Below are positions 1-11,300 of a DNA stretch of 64,000 bases, piece after piece. Under the pieces are notes generated by a model, which searched no databases, was not told the origin of the DNA, and saw nothing but the letters and a program-made list of their open reading frames with translations. The stretch is from contig LSYV01000011.1 of the NCBI GenBank assembly GCA_001584585.1, positions 1,146,299-1,210,298 on the forward strand, given 5' to 3'. The DNA comes from Gonium pectorale (taxonomy: Eukaryota > Chlorophyta > Chlorophyceae > Chlamydomonadales > Volvocaceae). The translations under genes were made by a program, and so were the position numbers. The first letter of the stretch is position 1. Each line of letters opens with the position of its first letter.

Positions 1-21
1 ACGAACCCCCGCCGCCCGCAG

Positions 22-899
22 GCCATGCGTGCCAGCGGCCAGACGACCACGCTGCTGGCGCTGTACGAGACCGCCTCCAAGAGCTCGGTCGGCATATTCC
101 TGAACCAGTTCCTGGCGCAGCCCTACACCCTCTTTGCGCCCACCGACGAGGTGAGCCGCGCGCTGAGGGGCGTACGGCGCGTTCCCCCCGAGGGGCGGAC
201 CGACGGGGGGGGGATGCACGTCAAGCCAGCAACCTCCCCGCGCCTGTTCCTCTTCCTGCCCGGGTTTCCGGGCGGGATGCATCTGCGCGTGGCGGACGGG
301 CGGTCGTGGCCGGTGATCCCTTGCCCACTCAGACCCACACTGCAAGCCACGGTAGGCCGTTACCAGCGGGACCTGATCCCCGCACCATCCTCTTGCGACC
401 GCTCAAGTCCTTCGGTCGAACACCATCAGCGCCCGCGAATGTGCACACCTCGTCCTGCACTCTTCCATGCATGCACACACCGCCCCCCTGGTCTCGGGAT
501 GGCGTGTTTTTTCTGCGCCTCGGGCTCCTCTACTGAAAACGCCTGCCAACCCGCCGTACGGCTCGCCCTCGCCCTTGCCCTCGCCCTTGACAGGCCTTCA
601 ACGCCTACTTTGCTGCCACCGGGACCACGCTGGCCGCCGTCAGCGCCGACCCCTTCAAGATGGGCGGCCTGCTGCTGCCGCACCTGGTGCTCAGCCAGGC
701 CATCCCGTTTGACCAGCTCACCAACGGCAGGACGCTGGAGGCGGGCCACGCGCTGCTGTCGCTGGTGCCGCTGACGGTGCGCCGCAGCGGCGACGTCGTG
801 GTGATCGTGGCGCCCAAGAACTCGGCGCTCATCACGCGCTCCGCCATCAAGGCCGGCTCCGCGCAGATCCACGTGGTCGACACGGTGCTGCGCAACTGA
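22..899 (+). CDS. Fasciclin (FAS1) domain protein, 3' part only
   Basis: Two exons are visible, 22-150 and 594-899 (stop TGA). They are joined by a GTGAGC...CAG intron and the gene continues off the left edge: the sequence before 22 is an acceptor (CCCGCAG), so the ATG at 25 is probably internal. The join is in phase (TLFAPTDE followed by AFNAYF). The translation is a near-complete FAS1 fold: helix LLALYETA, the H1 box TLFAPTDEAF, a middle segment LLLPHLVL, and the H2-like end IHVVDTVL just before the stop. FAS1 domains mediate adhesion in secreted or GPI-anchored proteins, and in volvocine algae they occur in matrix and cell-cell adhesion proteins. No signal peptide can be judged because the 5' end is missing. 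The protein ends four residues after the domain, so there is no C-terminal anchor. Family confidence is high; total domain number is unknown. Confidence 0.88.
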
Positions 900-941
900 G
901 CTAGAGAGCGAGGGCAGAAAGCGAGGGGGCGGCGAGCATTT

Positions 942-943
942 TG

Positions 944-985
<42 letters not shown>
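942..985. repeat. (GT)n microsatellite
   Basis: About 44 bases of nearly pure GT dinucleotide with one GC interruption, 43 bases after the fasciclin stop codon and so probably in its 3' UTR. Confidence 0.9.
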
Positions 986-986
<1 letters not shown>

Positions 987-2078
987 AAGTGTTTATGTGT
1001 ACATGGTTATGCACATATGCAATCAATACCGGTCGTGCGGACCGCGGGGCATGGGGCGCCGCTTGGGTCGGTGTGCGCCATGTGAACCTGACGCCTGCCC
1101 GCAGATTCCTCTGCTATAACCTGCTGGCATCCCAACACGCTTTTCGGTGGGTATTCGGTGGGTATTTTTCCCGCTCGCTCGCTCGCTCGCGCGGCGACCA
1201 TCGCGTGAGCCCCCTACCCACATACCGGTACATGAGCATCCCGTTCCCAGGTTGCGCGCGCACGTGGATGGACACATACGGGGGCAGCTCGAGGTGCTGC
1301 GGCCCTGGCCGCCATGGTGCACGCGCCCAGCGGCGGCACATGGGCGCTGCCAAGCAATTCAGCGCGCGTCTTTTCTGCCTATTCATTTGGTCGGCAGTGT
1401 GTGAGATATCGCGCGCGCACTGCTCTTTCGCTTCGGCTCACACACATTATGGTGCACAGCTTGTGTTGGGCACGGTTGGGCTTAGCCGACGTATTTGTAC
1501 TTACACTTTGTAGCGCGGTGTGTGCAAGCGCCGCGGCTTGGGCTTTTACGGTTTTGACATTGCCCCATGGGCACCCCTGCCTGGAGCACGCTGCATCGCA
1601 TCCCCAGGGCCGCGGTTATCGGATTGTCGGCATCCGTGCTGCGCCTTTCGTTACGACTTAGTCGTTGCTGTCTACTCCATGCACTCTCGTGTCTGTCGCT
1701 GTCTCATCCGCCCGTCCCATTCGTTGCTACCTGAAAAAAAGAGATATCTGCAGAGAAAGAAAAATCGGCATGGACTTGCCAGGTGTAAGGCCGGCCTGGC
1801 AGACACTCTCTCCATATTGAAAAGAGCTGCCCTGCCTGGTCTAGGCGTGGGCCATGGGGCCAGGCAGCCGTGCCTGGTTATAACCCCTTGGTCTGACCAG
1901 TGCGAAAACGGCTTACAAGCACCGGGGGTGGCGGGGTCGCTGCTGCGTGTTATCCGCGCCGCGGGTGCGGGTCTTCCAGCACGGAGGCACAACATGGATT
2001 GGGAACCGCGGTCTGCTCACATGTCAAGATGCCAATGGACACGACGCCACGAACTAGGCAGCAGGCCATGCACATTTC

Positions 2079-2092
2079 TGTAAACGCTGTAA
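2079..2092 (+). terminator. TGTAA polyadenylation signals (two)
   Basis: TGTAA occurs at 2079-2083 and again at 2088-2092. TGTAA is the standard volvocine nuclear poly(A) signal. These are the first good candidates downstream of the fasciclin stop. Confidence 0.5.
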
Positions 2093-2360
2093 CCTAAAAC
2101 GTGTAGCCATTACAGTAAACCTGAAAATATGAAGATATTGACCATCACGTACCCGTACGCCCGCGAAATGAAGAAGCGGATTAACGCGAAAGGCAGCAGA
2201 GGCCCTGCGTGCAACACTTGACTTTTAAGCTGTGCCTTTGAGGCGGTTGGTGTTCCGCAGGGGCGGGAACACGGGTGGCCGCGAGTGCCGTATCCAAAGG
2301 AGCCGAAGGGCCGCAAGAGAAAACGGCCAAGGGCTTGCTAGTCGGTGAGTCCCATATTCC

Positions 2361-5300
2361 ATGAGTTCATATCGAATATCCGAGCCACGGATGGCCTCGT
2401 TCGCAAAGTACCAACATCCGACGTTGCCATGCTGTCCATCCCAACTAAGGGGTGCCTGCCAATACCAGCCTTCGAGCATATGCATACCTAAGTTATCATG
2501 TAACTTTAAGCGCAACCCTGTTATTGCATCAGCGACGACTAGCGCAGTTGCAGTTGCTATCAAGACGCGGCGCCGAGGGCGTCCCAAGAAGGTGACTTCG
2601 GATCATCCGAAAGGGTCCTTAGCGGAAGCTGCGGCCCAGCGCTCCGCAGATGGTGGTTGGAACTTGGAACTTGTGCTGCCCGTTTTCGTTCGGATCGCGG
2701 GAAGGCGGGACAGCTGAACAGCTTTTGCCATGCAAACGGTATCGTGCCCAGGTCCCTGGCCTCACTGATGTTGTGGAGAGCGCCCAGCTGCCACAGCTCG
2801 ACGGGAGCGATGAGGCGCCTCAACGCCCCAGGTTCTCCGGCAGTGACGCGGATGGTGTGCCAAGACTGGAAACTCCGGAATGGAATGCTGGACTGCAGCA
2901 ACTTGTTGGTCTGGTGGAGACGGAGAGCGGCCTGGATATGCCCGACGGCGAGCCCCAGGTGCGCGGGGCGCTGAGACCAGAGCTGACCGGAGAGACATGC
3001 ATCGCAATGAGGGAGGCGTCGTATGGCTCCCTTCCCCCACGCTGCCCCCGCTTCCCCGGCTGCTCCCACTGTGTCCCCAGGCAGCTGTGGTGTGCCGGGG
3101 CGTTCATGGGGCGCTCAACCTGCGGACTTTCCGGATCGTCTGCCGCTGTGGAGTCTGTCAAGGGGCCCAGGAGCCCCTGGAGCCGTCGGCGTGGGTTCGC
3201 GGGCCCTGCGTCGGCTGGCCCAGCAACCGTGACTGGAAGGGCGCCGTTCAAATCCGGGACTCGGTCAACGGCCGCGGACACTGGGCGGCAATTGGGACGG
3301 TCCTCAGGCGGCTGGGCTACAAGCTACTTAGTGTCAGGCCGCGAGGTGTGGTCGCCGTACAGTGTGCAGGGTGCCTCTTAGTCACAGTCCCTAGATGGGC
3401 GGGGCAGCGGTGCGGCCAGTACGGCAGAGGGGGGTTGTGTGGTACGGCGGCGAGCGGCAGGGCGGCGGCTGTTGACAGTGTTGGGAGTATCCGGAAGAGC
3501 CTTGTTGCGTATGGTACCGCTTACCGCTATCCTGTGAATTGAGGGCCGAATGTGGTGCACGGCAGGGGTCCACGGAAAAGGCACGGAATCTTTCGTATTG
3601 CTGGACACGGTGGCAACAGTGCATTTGCGGTGTCCTCCAGTGTCCACAGGCGGCTTCAGGCACCGCCTGGAGGAGCTGCCACCCTCTGCTGGGAAGGGCA
3701 GCGGCGTCACGAACACCGTGAGTGCCGTTCTGATGTGAGCGGGAGCAAGCTTGGGGGCACCTTGTGGATGTGCTCTCTCCAAAATGGTAGAGATTTGCGA
3801 GGGGGCCGCTCTATCTGCAGTTTGGCGCTGTCGACTTGCATGCCTCCGCTGACGAGTCGCGGGCCGGAAGCGTGGGATGGGGCCTTGCCGTAACGTCTTA
3901 TCGGTCGTCTGCCCTTGCCTGACCTCCCCGCAACTAGCTACGGCGGCAGCGCGGCACCCGCCACTAGATTGGCGCTGCAACGACCGCACTTGCAAACCCA
4001 AGAACCATACGGCATAAGCAACCAGTGCGAGCGTAAGGTGTTCCCGGAAGTGCGGCCCCCGTGCGCGGTCCGTGTCCTATTTGCACCTTGCGCGCAAGAC
4101 GTCCGCCAAGACAACGCTCCGTTGTGCCCGACCTGTGGGTGGGTGGGCCCGTGATGTGTCAATATTTTGAACACGTTGCCCGGATGCCCATCAGCATCAC
4201 ACTGCCCCTGACTCTCCCCTAAATATCTGCGGCGCGTGACGCGCAGCAGGCAACGCCAGAGACGGAGCAGCCCGAGGACGTGGTGCTGCTTCCCGCCGCG
4301 TCCACCCAACGGGTATGCACCCCGCATTGCACCCCACACGGTCTGAGATTGGTCAACGGAATGTTGCCATGCTCTTCACGGGTTGAAAGTCCGGTCGCAT
4401 TGCCGAGGACTGTGGCCATCAGTAATGTGCTGTAAACGGGAGCAGCGTCGCCGGGTGGTACATGCCGTACATACGAGAGTGTGAGCAAGCGACATGCATT
4501 GCGGCCGTGAACGGGGGGGGCACTTTTGCATCCGTCACCCAAGCAGGCAAGTTGCCGATCCCCGCCCTCCAACGCTCGTCGCGCGCTGTCTTTGTCGCAG
4601 ATCCGTGACATCTGCGACAGCTACAACAACCTGTTCCGGTCCAGAAAGGTGCGCACGCGTAGGCGGGGCGCGCGTGCATTGTTTCTGTTGTTACTGCACA
4701 CTGCCATGACATGCTCCCTGGCTACTGACTCCCTGGCTACTTTGGGTTACTGACATGCTCCCTGGCTACTGACTCCCTGGCTACTTTGGGTTACTGCACA
4801 CTGCCATGACATGCTCCCTGGCTACTGACTCCCTGGCTACTTTGGGTTACTGCACACTGCCATGACATGCTCCCTGGCTACTGACTCCCTGGCTACTTTG
4901 GGTTCGTCTCTGGCGGGTAGCGGTGCCATTGTGAACGTGCAGCCAACTCAATCCGTACCCGACGCAGACCGTGGCCCGAACAAAGGCAGCTGAGGAGTGG
5001 GAGCTGCAGGAGCCGCTCCCCGTCTCCGACAACCCCGGCAACCACACGACGTACGGGGCGGCCGTCTGGCAAGGCCCCACTGCACTGGAGATCCGCCCAG
5101 GCGTCGTGATTCGGCTGGCCGCTGACACGGGAGCCGGGGCATACCCTCCGCACAAGGCCTCAGCCAGGGCGCTGGCTGCTTGCAGCTGCGTTCCCGAGTC
5201 GCCAGACAGCGCTGAGGCGGGCCGCCTGTATATGGTGCAGTGCATCTTCACGGAGCTGGCGGCCGACGGCAGTGAGGGGCGGCCGCGCTTGCAGGTGGGA

Positions 5301-8300
5301 GGGGCGCTGGATCCAGGCTGGGTTGTAGGTGGGCGGTTGTTGCACTGGCGCGAGGACACGCACAGCGAGGACACGCACAGCGAGGACACGCACAGCACGA
5401 CGAGCGTCGCCGTGCGCTCCAGATGGGGTCCCCATCGCGCTTGCGAAGTGGCTGGCAACACGGCCCCCTCAGTCGCGGACCGTGTCAGTTGCGTCGCGTC
5501 CCCATGTCCCCGCAACCGCACCCTACCAGCCCGGCAGACCCCTTCCCTTCTTGCTGCATGAACCCTGCCCCGCCCCCATGTAAACCCCTGCCCAGCTGCG
5601 CCGCATGCTACATGGCTGCCAGACCATCCTGCTGGACGCCGCTGCGCCGCACGAGCTGTACCTGCTCGACCCGAGCAGCACGCCCACAGGTCCCGCCGGC
5701 CCCGCGCGCGGCAGCAACGGGCACTTCGTGCCGCGCAGCCGCGCCGACGAGGAGGAGCTGCTGGGGGGCGCGGTGCGGGTGGTGGCGCTGGAGGGGCGGG
5801 CGGTGGCTGAGGTGGTTGAGGCGGAATGCGTCGCCCGCCTTAGCGGCCACCGGGACAAGGAGCGCAACGCACAGGTGCGAGGGGCCCATACCGCGTGAGG
5901 GGGGCACAGGGCGAGCGTGCCTGGTTGGTATGCCTGGTCGGTGGGCGATGAGTGCCGAGGTGCTAGGGGGGCACAGCTGCAGGAGCCGGCGCTTACGGCA
6001 GGCTGTGGTGTGTGACCAGAGTGTGGGCGTACCCCTGGGCAAGGCCGCCAGTTGGCGACCGTCGCCGGGGAGGGAGGTATGCATGACCGATGAAAGCGGA
6101 CGGCCCGGCCGCTCTGTGCGCCCCGGGTAGGACTCCTGGCCGCCGTCATCCCCCGAGCGATAGCATAGGGTCCTGCTCCCCAGCCCTCCCACTCGACCGC
6201 CTGCCGCATACGTCTTCCCGCTTGCGCTCCCCCCCCCCCGCCGGGCCACTGCGCAGGCCGATCGGCTTCATGCGCTCCGGAACCAGCAGCGGCTGGCGGC
6301 GCGGCTGCCGCCCGCCTACATGTACCGCCACGCGTACTGCCCGCGGCAGGGCGCCTTCCGGCACCTGGAGCTGGCCGCGCTGCGTCTCGGCAGCTTCCTG
6401 CAGCCGGTAAGTGACATTCGAGAAACAAGAGCAGGGCCAAGGGGCACAAAAGACGGCGGCAATCACGAGACAGGGCGTTGTCGCCGGGGCGCCTGCCTCA
6501 TATGGAGCGGCTGCTTGCACAGGCAGTTGCTACCGCTCTGAAGCAGCAAGTCCATAGTCCTACTGGCAAATTCTCCTCCGAGTTCGCCATGTGCCTGCAG
6601 AGCCGCGCGGCAACATCACCCGGCGTCGGTGGAGGGTAAACGCCCCATGGGCCGGTTCAGGCACCCTCGACGCCTCCCGTCTGAAGCGTGTTACCTGTGG
6701 CCTCCTGTGCAGGAACCCGAGGCCTCGCCCCTTCCAACCCTCCTACCGGACGGCTCCGGCTTCGTGAAGGACGGGGTGACCTACTCGGTGAGCCGCGCAT
6801 GGGAGATGGCTAGAGCGGCTTCTCGGCCGGTGCTGTGCTGCGGTCTTGGGGCATTCACGCGGGTTGGGGCATGGACCCACTCCACCGCTGCCCATCCACA
6901 CTTGGAATGCCTCGATGTCCTTCTGGGCGCCCTGTTCCCAGGCAACGCTTTTCGCACCCGTATGTGTATCCGCGCCATGTGCAAGGCCCCTGTCCCGAGT
7001 CGCAAGTCTTTTCGCATCGTCCCCTTCCTTTTATCCGTTTGTGTGGTTGTCAGGTGGGAGACTTCATGTACGTCAGGGCGGACGCCCTGGGCGGCTCCTG
7101 GACGGAGGGCGGCTCCTGGACGGAGGGCGGCTCCCGGGCATCGTCCCCAATCGGCGGTGGCAACAGCAGCTGCAGCGAAGAGCGCGAGGAGGCGGTGGAG
7201 GACGCAGAGGAGGCGGATGCTACCAGCGAGGACGAGAGTGGAAAGAGCGCGCAGTTCATGGGGCAGGGAGGCACTGCCGCTAGCGCCTCGAGCCGCAAGG
7301 TGCGACCACGGCGTGGGCCCATCCGTGTGGCGTGTGGCGTTACTGTACGATCTCAGAGAAATTCCGTCTACAGAGGGTCCTGTTCAGGGCGCACGCCTCC
7401 CGGAACGGTCCAAGGCCACCCCCTTGGATCCATTCCTGGTTGCGCGCCTTACAGTGTAGGGCTGCCGGCCTGTCCTGCGGCGAGAGCACTAGGGGCTGCG
7501 AGCCAGAGTTGCGTTTGCAGGGTTTTGCCCATTCATACCAGCTCAGTTCAGCCCAGATCAGCAGGTGCGCGGCTGCCGCTCCAGCCCGCGCATGCTGAGG
7601 GCCCAATGTGATGCGATGTGCGACCGGGGGCACGGGTGGCTGCGGGTTGCCGTACAGCGGTGGCAGTGGTAGTCCCACCGCAGTCCCGCTACAGAACTCC
7701 GCCCTCCGCTCAGCCGTGCATGGGCCTCCATGTGTGTGTGCGGGGGGGGAGGGGCACGTTGCCGCGGGCTGCCGCTCGCGTCGTCCCTCCGCCACGGCGC
7801 CCTGCTTCACGCGACGGTGTTCCGCCCTTCCACGTATGTTCCCCGTACCATGCAATCCGCAACCCGTAACTAGTGCACTGAAGCCCTGCGGACCGCGTCG
7901 GGCGTCCCGCCTGCAGGTGAGCGCGTACAGGGCGGCGCGGATCCGCGCGCGGCGGCCCTGGGCGATCATGCAGCTCCTGGCGGTGGCGCATCCGCCCGGC
8001 GGGGCCTCTCCGGCGGACCGGGCCGACGACGTTGCGTTGCAGGTGGGCAGAAGGCGCGGTATGTGGCTTGTGCGTTTTCAGAACTCGGGTCGGCACGAGG
8101 GGGGGCCGCACACCGGCACACGGGACACCGGATCCTAGCACCCGGCGGCTGACTGCCGCTACACAGCAGGGACCCCGACGCCGCGGCTCGACAATGATAC
8201 CACTCGGACATCCGTGGGAGGAGCGCTAGACGTCGGAACTGCGCTGCCAACCGCTCTATACCTCTGCCTGTGTCCCAAAGCCTCCTCCACAACCTGCCTC

Positions 8301-11300
8301 TTGTGCGCCAGGCGCGGCTCTTCCACCGGCCCGAAGACGTGTCACTGCAGCTGGGCCGCGGCGCGGGCTGGTGGGACCTGCTGGCGCCGGGCGAGGGAGA
8401 CCCGGGCGCGGCCCGCTGGGTTTCCGCCAGCGAGGTGTACGGCAAGTGCGCTGTCGTACTCGGGAGCGGGGCGCCCGAGCACGGTGAGTGTCCTTCGGGC
8501 GGCCGGCAGTACGGGCAATGGGCTCATGCCGCGCTTCGAGTTTGCGGCGCCCGTTGTATGCGGCGTCCGCATTTGCAGAGCCATGCGGTCCCATGCCTGC
8601 GAAACACTCCCAACCTCCCTCTCCTGCCTTCCACAGGCGATGCCTCTGCAGGGGCGCAGCTGGACACCTTCGTTGTGGTGGGCACATGCGACCCGCAGCA
8701 GCCCGACGGCAAGGGCCCGCCGCCGGCGTCCCTACGGCCACCCGGTCGCCGCCACGCCAGCGGCAGACCCCGCAGGGCCGGCCGGCCTGGGGTGAGCGCC
8801 GGGCCGGCGGGTCCGGCAATCGACGGGTCCGCTGCGCCTGCGTCTGCGGCGGAGCCTTCCGGCAGCCCGCCGGCGCCGCTGCGCACCATGGACCTGTTCT
8901 CGGGCTGCGGCGGCCTGAGCGAGGGCCTGCACCAGGTGGGACAGGGGACAAACGTCGCACTGTTGGGCACGGCAGCGTGAGAGCGCAGCTGACCGGCTGC
9001 AGTGGGGGTGCTTGCCGCATAGCCAAGCATGCGGCCGCCTGCCAAGAGCACGGCACACTCGGTGACACCGCACAAGCGAGATTTTGCAGCTATGCCGGGG
9101 CACACCGGCCGCTGTGCCGCCTGACTGTGCCAATCCCGGCCGCGTACATGCGCCGCCGCCCGGATGTGCGGTGACGCCGCCAACGCCCGTGCCCACGTTG
9201 CGCAGGCGGGCGTCTCGGAGCCGTGCTGGGCCATCGAGCTGGACGAGCGCGCCGCGGCGGCGTACCAGCGCAACAACCCCACCGCCAGCGTGCTGCAGGC
9301 GGACTGCACCGCGCTGCTGCGGGTGCGTGCGGCGCCAGGGCGCGAACCGGGCAGCGGGCACTGGGCCGATGTGCTACGCTGCGGGCGACACATGTTGCCA
9401 CAATCCTCTCCGGCGCCTCAAGGCACAGGACCAAGCCGCGAGGCGTCACGTTGCCACCCACAGACCCACAGACAGCCATGCGACGCACCCGCAGCTGTGG
9501 ACCCCCGGAATTCAGCCCGTCAACTGCCATCCCGCTGTTCCCGCGCCCCGCCGTATGTCCTTGTACCCATGCAGGCTGCCATGGCTGAGGCGAACGCGGC
9601 CGACGACTGCGTAGCCTCCGCCGCCTGCGTGGAGGCGGCCGGGGCGCTGCCGCCCCGCGTGCGCTCGGCGCTGCCGACCCCCGGGTCGGTGGACCTCATG
9701 GTGGGCGGCCCGCCCTGCCAGGGCTTCTCGCTACTCAATCGCCACGGGCACTCGCGGGGCGCCATGGAGAAGAACGCTATGGTGGGTGGCCGCGTGGGTG
9801 GGGACGGGGCGGCGGGGTGCGTTGGCCGGTGGGCGGGTGGGGGGACACGTGGGATGGTGGGATGGCGTGATCATGCTTGGATTGCGTCGCTCGTGAAGTA
9901 CGCTGCCGTATAGTCTGTGGCGGCTAGCAAAGAGGAATGGTGGGTTATGTCACCCGTGAGTAGTGCGCACGGCCACGACCAATGCACGCGTTCGTCCGCC
10001 TTCGTCTCTGTTTCCGCTGAATGCTTTCTGGAGCCCATACCCGCATCACGCTCTGCGGCGCCCTCTCCTGTGAGACTGAGGCTGGTACCACCTCGCCGGA
10101 CGGCATGCCGTCGTTCGTCACCTCCCGCCACTTTACTGAGACACGCCTGCCGTACAGGTGCTCGCGTACCTGTCGTATTGCGACCACTTTCGACCGCGTT
10201 TCTTCGTGCTGGAGAACGTACGGGGCATGCTGTCCAGCCGGCGGCCCGGAGGCACCGGGGCCGCAACTCCAACATCGGGCGACGCCAGCAGCTCTGTCGA
10301 GGCGGAAGCCGTGGACGCGGAGACCCGGGCGGAGTCGGCCCACGGCACCACCGGTCGCTACTTCCGCCTGGCGCTGCGCGCGCTGCTGGACATGGGATAC
10401 CAGGTGCGCTCGCCCGCGGCCTTTCCCATGGACCCCTACCTCCAACCCCTACCCCCTACCGTGCATCTGGTGCGCTCCTGGGCCCGTTCCCCTGCAGCTG
10501 CTGGGTGCGCAGGAGCTCGCCCGTAATGCACGTGCGGGGTCCTCAGCATCCCAAACACACTGCAAATGTGCTGTCAGCTCCACGCTGAGAAACTTCGCCT
10601 GGCAGCGAGCTCGTTACTTGCAAGCGTGCGGTCTCGTGCCCGCCCTCACGGCCCGCAGCCCTCGCTTCGTGTCCCGTGGACGACCCCACATGAGGAGCAG
10701 GACTTCCCTGGCTCCTCCTCGGACACATCCTCCGTGCTTCAGGCCGTGCAATGTGTGTACAGAGGCGCTGCCCCGCGACATGCCTCAGCCACCACTCGGC
10801 CATGTTGATACGCCCCACGCGCGGCTTCAGGCCTGAAGCTGGTGCGCCCCGGGGGAGGGCAGATCCCTCCCGTCTCTTCGTGTCCCCACCCGCCTTTCCC
10901 CTGGCCCACTGTACGCAACGGGCTGCACCCCTGCCTGCCTCCACCCGCTGCCAGGTCCGCTTCGGTGTGTTGAACGCCGTCCACTTCGGCGTTCCCCAGA
11001 AGCGCGAGCGCACGATCATTCTGGCCGCCCTGCCCGGCGAGCCGCTGCCCCAGTGGCCCGCGCCGCGCCACGCGTGCGACTGCCCGCCGCCCGCCCTGCC
11101 GCTGCCGGGTGGCACCTACTACGCCACCGCGCCACTGCCGGGCGCACCGCTGCGTCGCGTGGCGCTGAGCGACGCGTTGAGCGACCTGCCCGCCGGGGCT
11201 GTCATGGTGAACGAGCCCGAGGGGTGCGTGCCGGCCGCAGCGCGGCGTTGGGGGCATCGGGGGACGGGGTGGGTTGGCGCCACCTAGATGCAGCGTGGGG

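Larger units (their letters stand above)
900..2105 (+). other. Probable long 3' UTR of the fasciclin gene, then intergenic
   Basis: No exon-like frame is seen here. A GT microsatellite lies just after the stop, and two TGTAA signals lie about 1.2 kb downstream, a usual 3' UTR length for volvocine genes. Confidence 0.5.

Noticed and set aside
2225..2587. Minus-strand open frame of 120 codons
   Set aside because: It overlaps the AT-hook exon on the other strand, has no recognisable motif, and the plus strand has better splice and phase support.
5295..5561. Open frame continuing past BAH1 with the EDTHS repeats
   Set aside because: Splicing at 5294/5596 joins BAH1 strands in phase and matches the family, so this stretch is intronic.
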